From the NCBI GenBank assembly GCA_903847605.1, contig CAINED010000021.1, forward strand, positions 1 through 64,000: a stretch of 64,000 nucleotides of DNA. The letters run 5' to 3'. This stretch comes from an uncultured Hyphomicrobiales bacterium. Its GTDB lineage: Bacteria > Pseudomonadota > Alphaproteobacteria > Rhizobiales > Beijerinckiaceae. Below the pieces are notes generated by a model. That model saw nothing but the letters and a program-made list of their open reading frames with translations, searched no databases and had not been told where the DNA came from. The first letter of the stretch is position 1, and the number at the start of each line of letters is the position of its first letter. The position numbers and the translations under genes are program-made. Below are positions 63,444 through 64,000 of this stretch, in pieces.

Positions 63444-64000
63444 TGAAAGAAGCAGCGGGCGGCCCGAAGAGCCGCGAAATTCTGGTTGCGCATACGTCCG
63501 ACGTTCATGTCGATCACGACTATACGGCGCGGCTCTTTGGCGGCGACGGCGCCGGAGGCTTGCGCGCGGTACTGACGGCGGCGACGCAGGCGCAGGCCGA
63601 TGTCGTTCTTCTGGCCGGCGATACGTTCGATTGTCACAGACTGCCGGATGCGCTGCTCGTTCATACGGCGACGGTGATCCGCTCGTTCAACATTCCCGTC
63701 GTATTGCTTCCGGGCAATCACGACCCCGCCATCGACGAGGCGGTGTTTCATCACCCCGCTTTTGCAAAGGCCGACAACCTGCACATCCTCGGCGTGACGC
63801 ATGAAGACGCCGTGCATTTTCCCCGACTCGATCTCGAAGTCTGGGGCCGCGCCCATCGCGACTATTCGGACATGGATCCACTGGAGCGCGCGCGCGAGCG
63901 TACGACGCCGTGGCAGATCGCGATGGCGCATGGGCATTACACGCCTGCGCCCGACCGCTCGACGAAACTGCGGCCATCATGGCTCATCGGCGATGATGAG
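63444..64000 (+). CDS. metallophosphoesterase, SbcD-like, truncated by the window end
   Basis: GTG start at 63444 gives HTSDVHVDHDYTARLFGG, then LLAGDTFDCHRLPD, LPGNHDPAI and MAHGHYTP, the metal-binding motifs of calcineurin-like phosphoesterases. The GDTFD form is common in DNA-repair exonuclease SbcD and related enzymes. The frame is open to the last base, so the 3' end lies beyond the window. It starts 35 bases after the second Bug gene. Confidence 0.82.

Overview
The window is a 64 kb GC-rich chromosomal segment of an alphaproteobacterium, most likely of the order Hyphomicrobiales (Rhizobiales). This is inferred from the rpmH-rnpA-yidC-engB-argB order, a metZ-dcd pair with a SAM-II riboswitch, the long two-domain dCTP deaminase, the ImuA-ImuB-DnaE2 mutasome behind a GTTC-N7-GTTC LexA box, several Bug-type solute receptors and many Rhizobiales-type palindromic repeats. 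The genus cannot be fixed from the sequence alone.

Layout. Bases 1-5.9 kb are the right end of an integrated element. It carries a tightly coupled operon of two tyrosine recombinases plus an unknown helical protein, then a small ORF, then a large serine recombinase whose last codons run through the 3' end of an intact tRNA-Arg(ACG) gene. From 6 to 9.8 kb there is a sensor histidine kinase and a MerA/Lpd-like flavoprotein coupled to a TVP38 membrane protein. From 9.8 to 18.3 kb is the conserved core: ribosomal protein L34, RNase P protein, YidC, EngB, ArgB, a HAD phosphatase, MetZ under a SAM-II riboswitch, and dCTP deaminase. From 18.3 to 26.2 kb the two methylmalonyl-CoA mutase subunits are separated by small secreted proteins, a DUF817 membrane protein and a Flp-type pilin. 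From 26.2 to 30.9 kb there is an orphan Tae4-type T6SS amidase with a putative immunity partner, a 5-hydroxyisourate hydrolase, and a tctCBA tricarboxylate-transporter operon with two independent lesions.

From 30.9 to 37.6 kb there is a lipoprotein hydrolase, xseB, a GAF-EAL phosphodiesterase, a YfhO-like membrane protein, and a RelE/HigB-HigA-type toxin-antitoxin operon with a perfect 22-bp palindromic operator. From 37.7 to 40.8 kb lie aroC and the folate genes folP-folB-folK, closely spaced. From 40.8 to 51.8 kb are exported paralogues, an NAGPA-type glycosidase coupled to a histone-deacetylase-like hydrolase, an L,D-transpeptidase, a Tat-exported phosphoesterase, a MarR regulator, and an envelope/metalloprotein cluster. 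From 51.8 to 57.9 kb is the imuA-imuB-dnaE2 SOS mutagenesis cassette, in which palindromic repeats have inserted in frame or at the end of all three genes. The right end holds a DsbA-like protein, small exported or membrane proteins, an EamA transporter, two Bug receptors and the start of an SbcD-like phosphoesterase.

The most notable items are the repeat-invaded mutasome, the recombinase module at tRNA-Arg, the orphan Tae4 toxin pair, the SAM-II element followed by a terminator-like hairpin, and the damaged tct operon. No CRISPR array, rRNA or complete insertion sequence was found.
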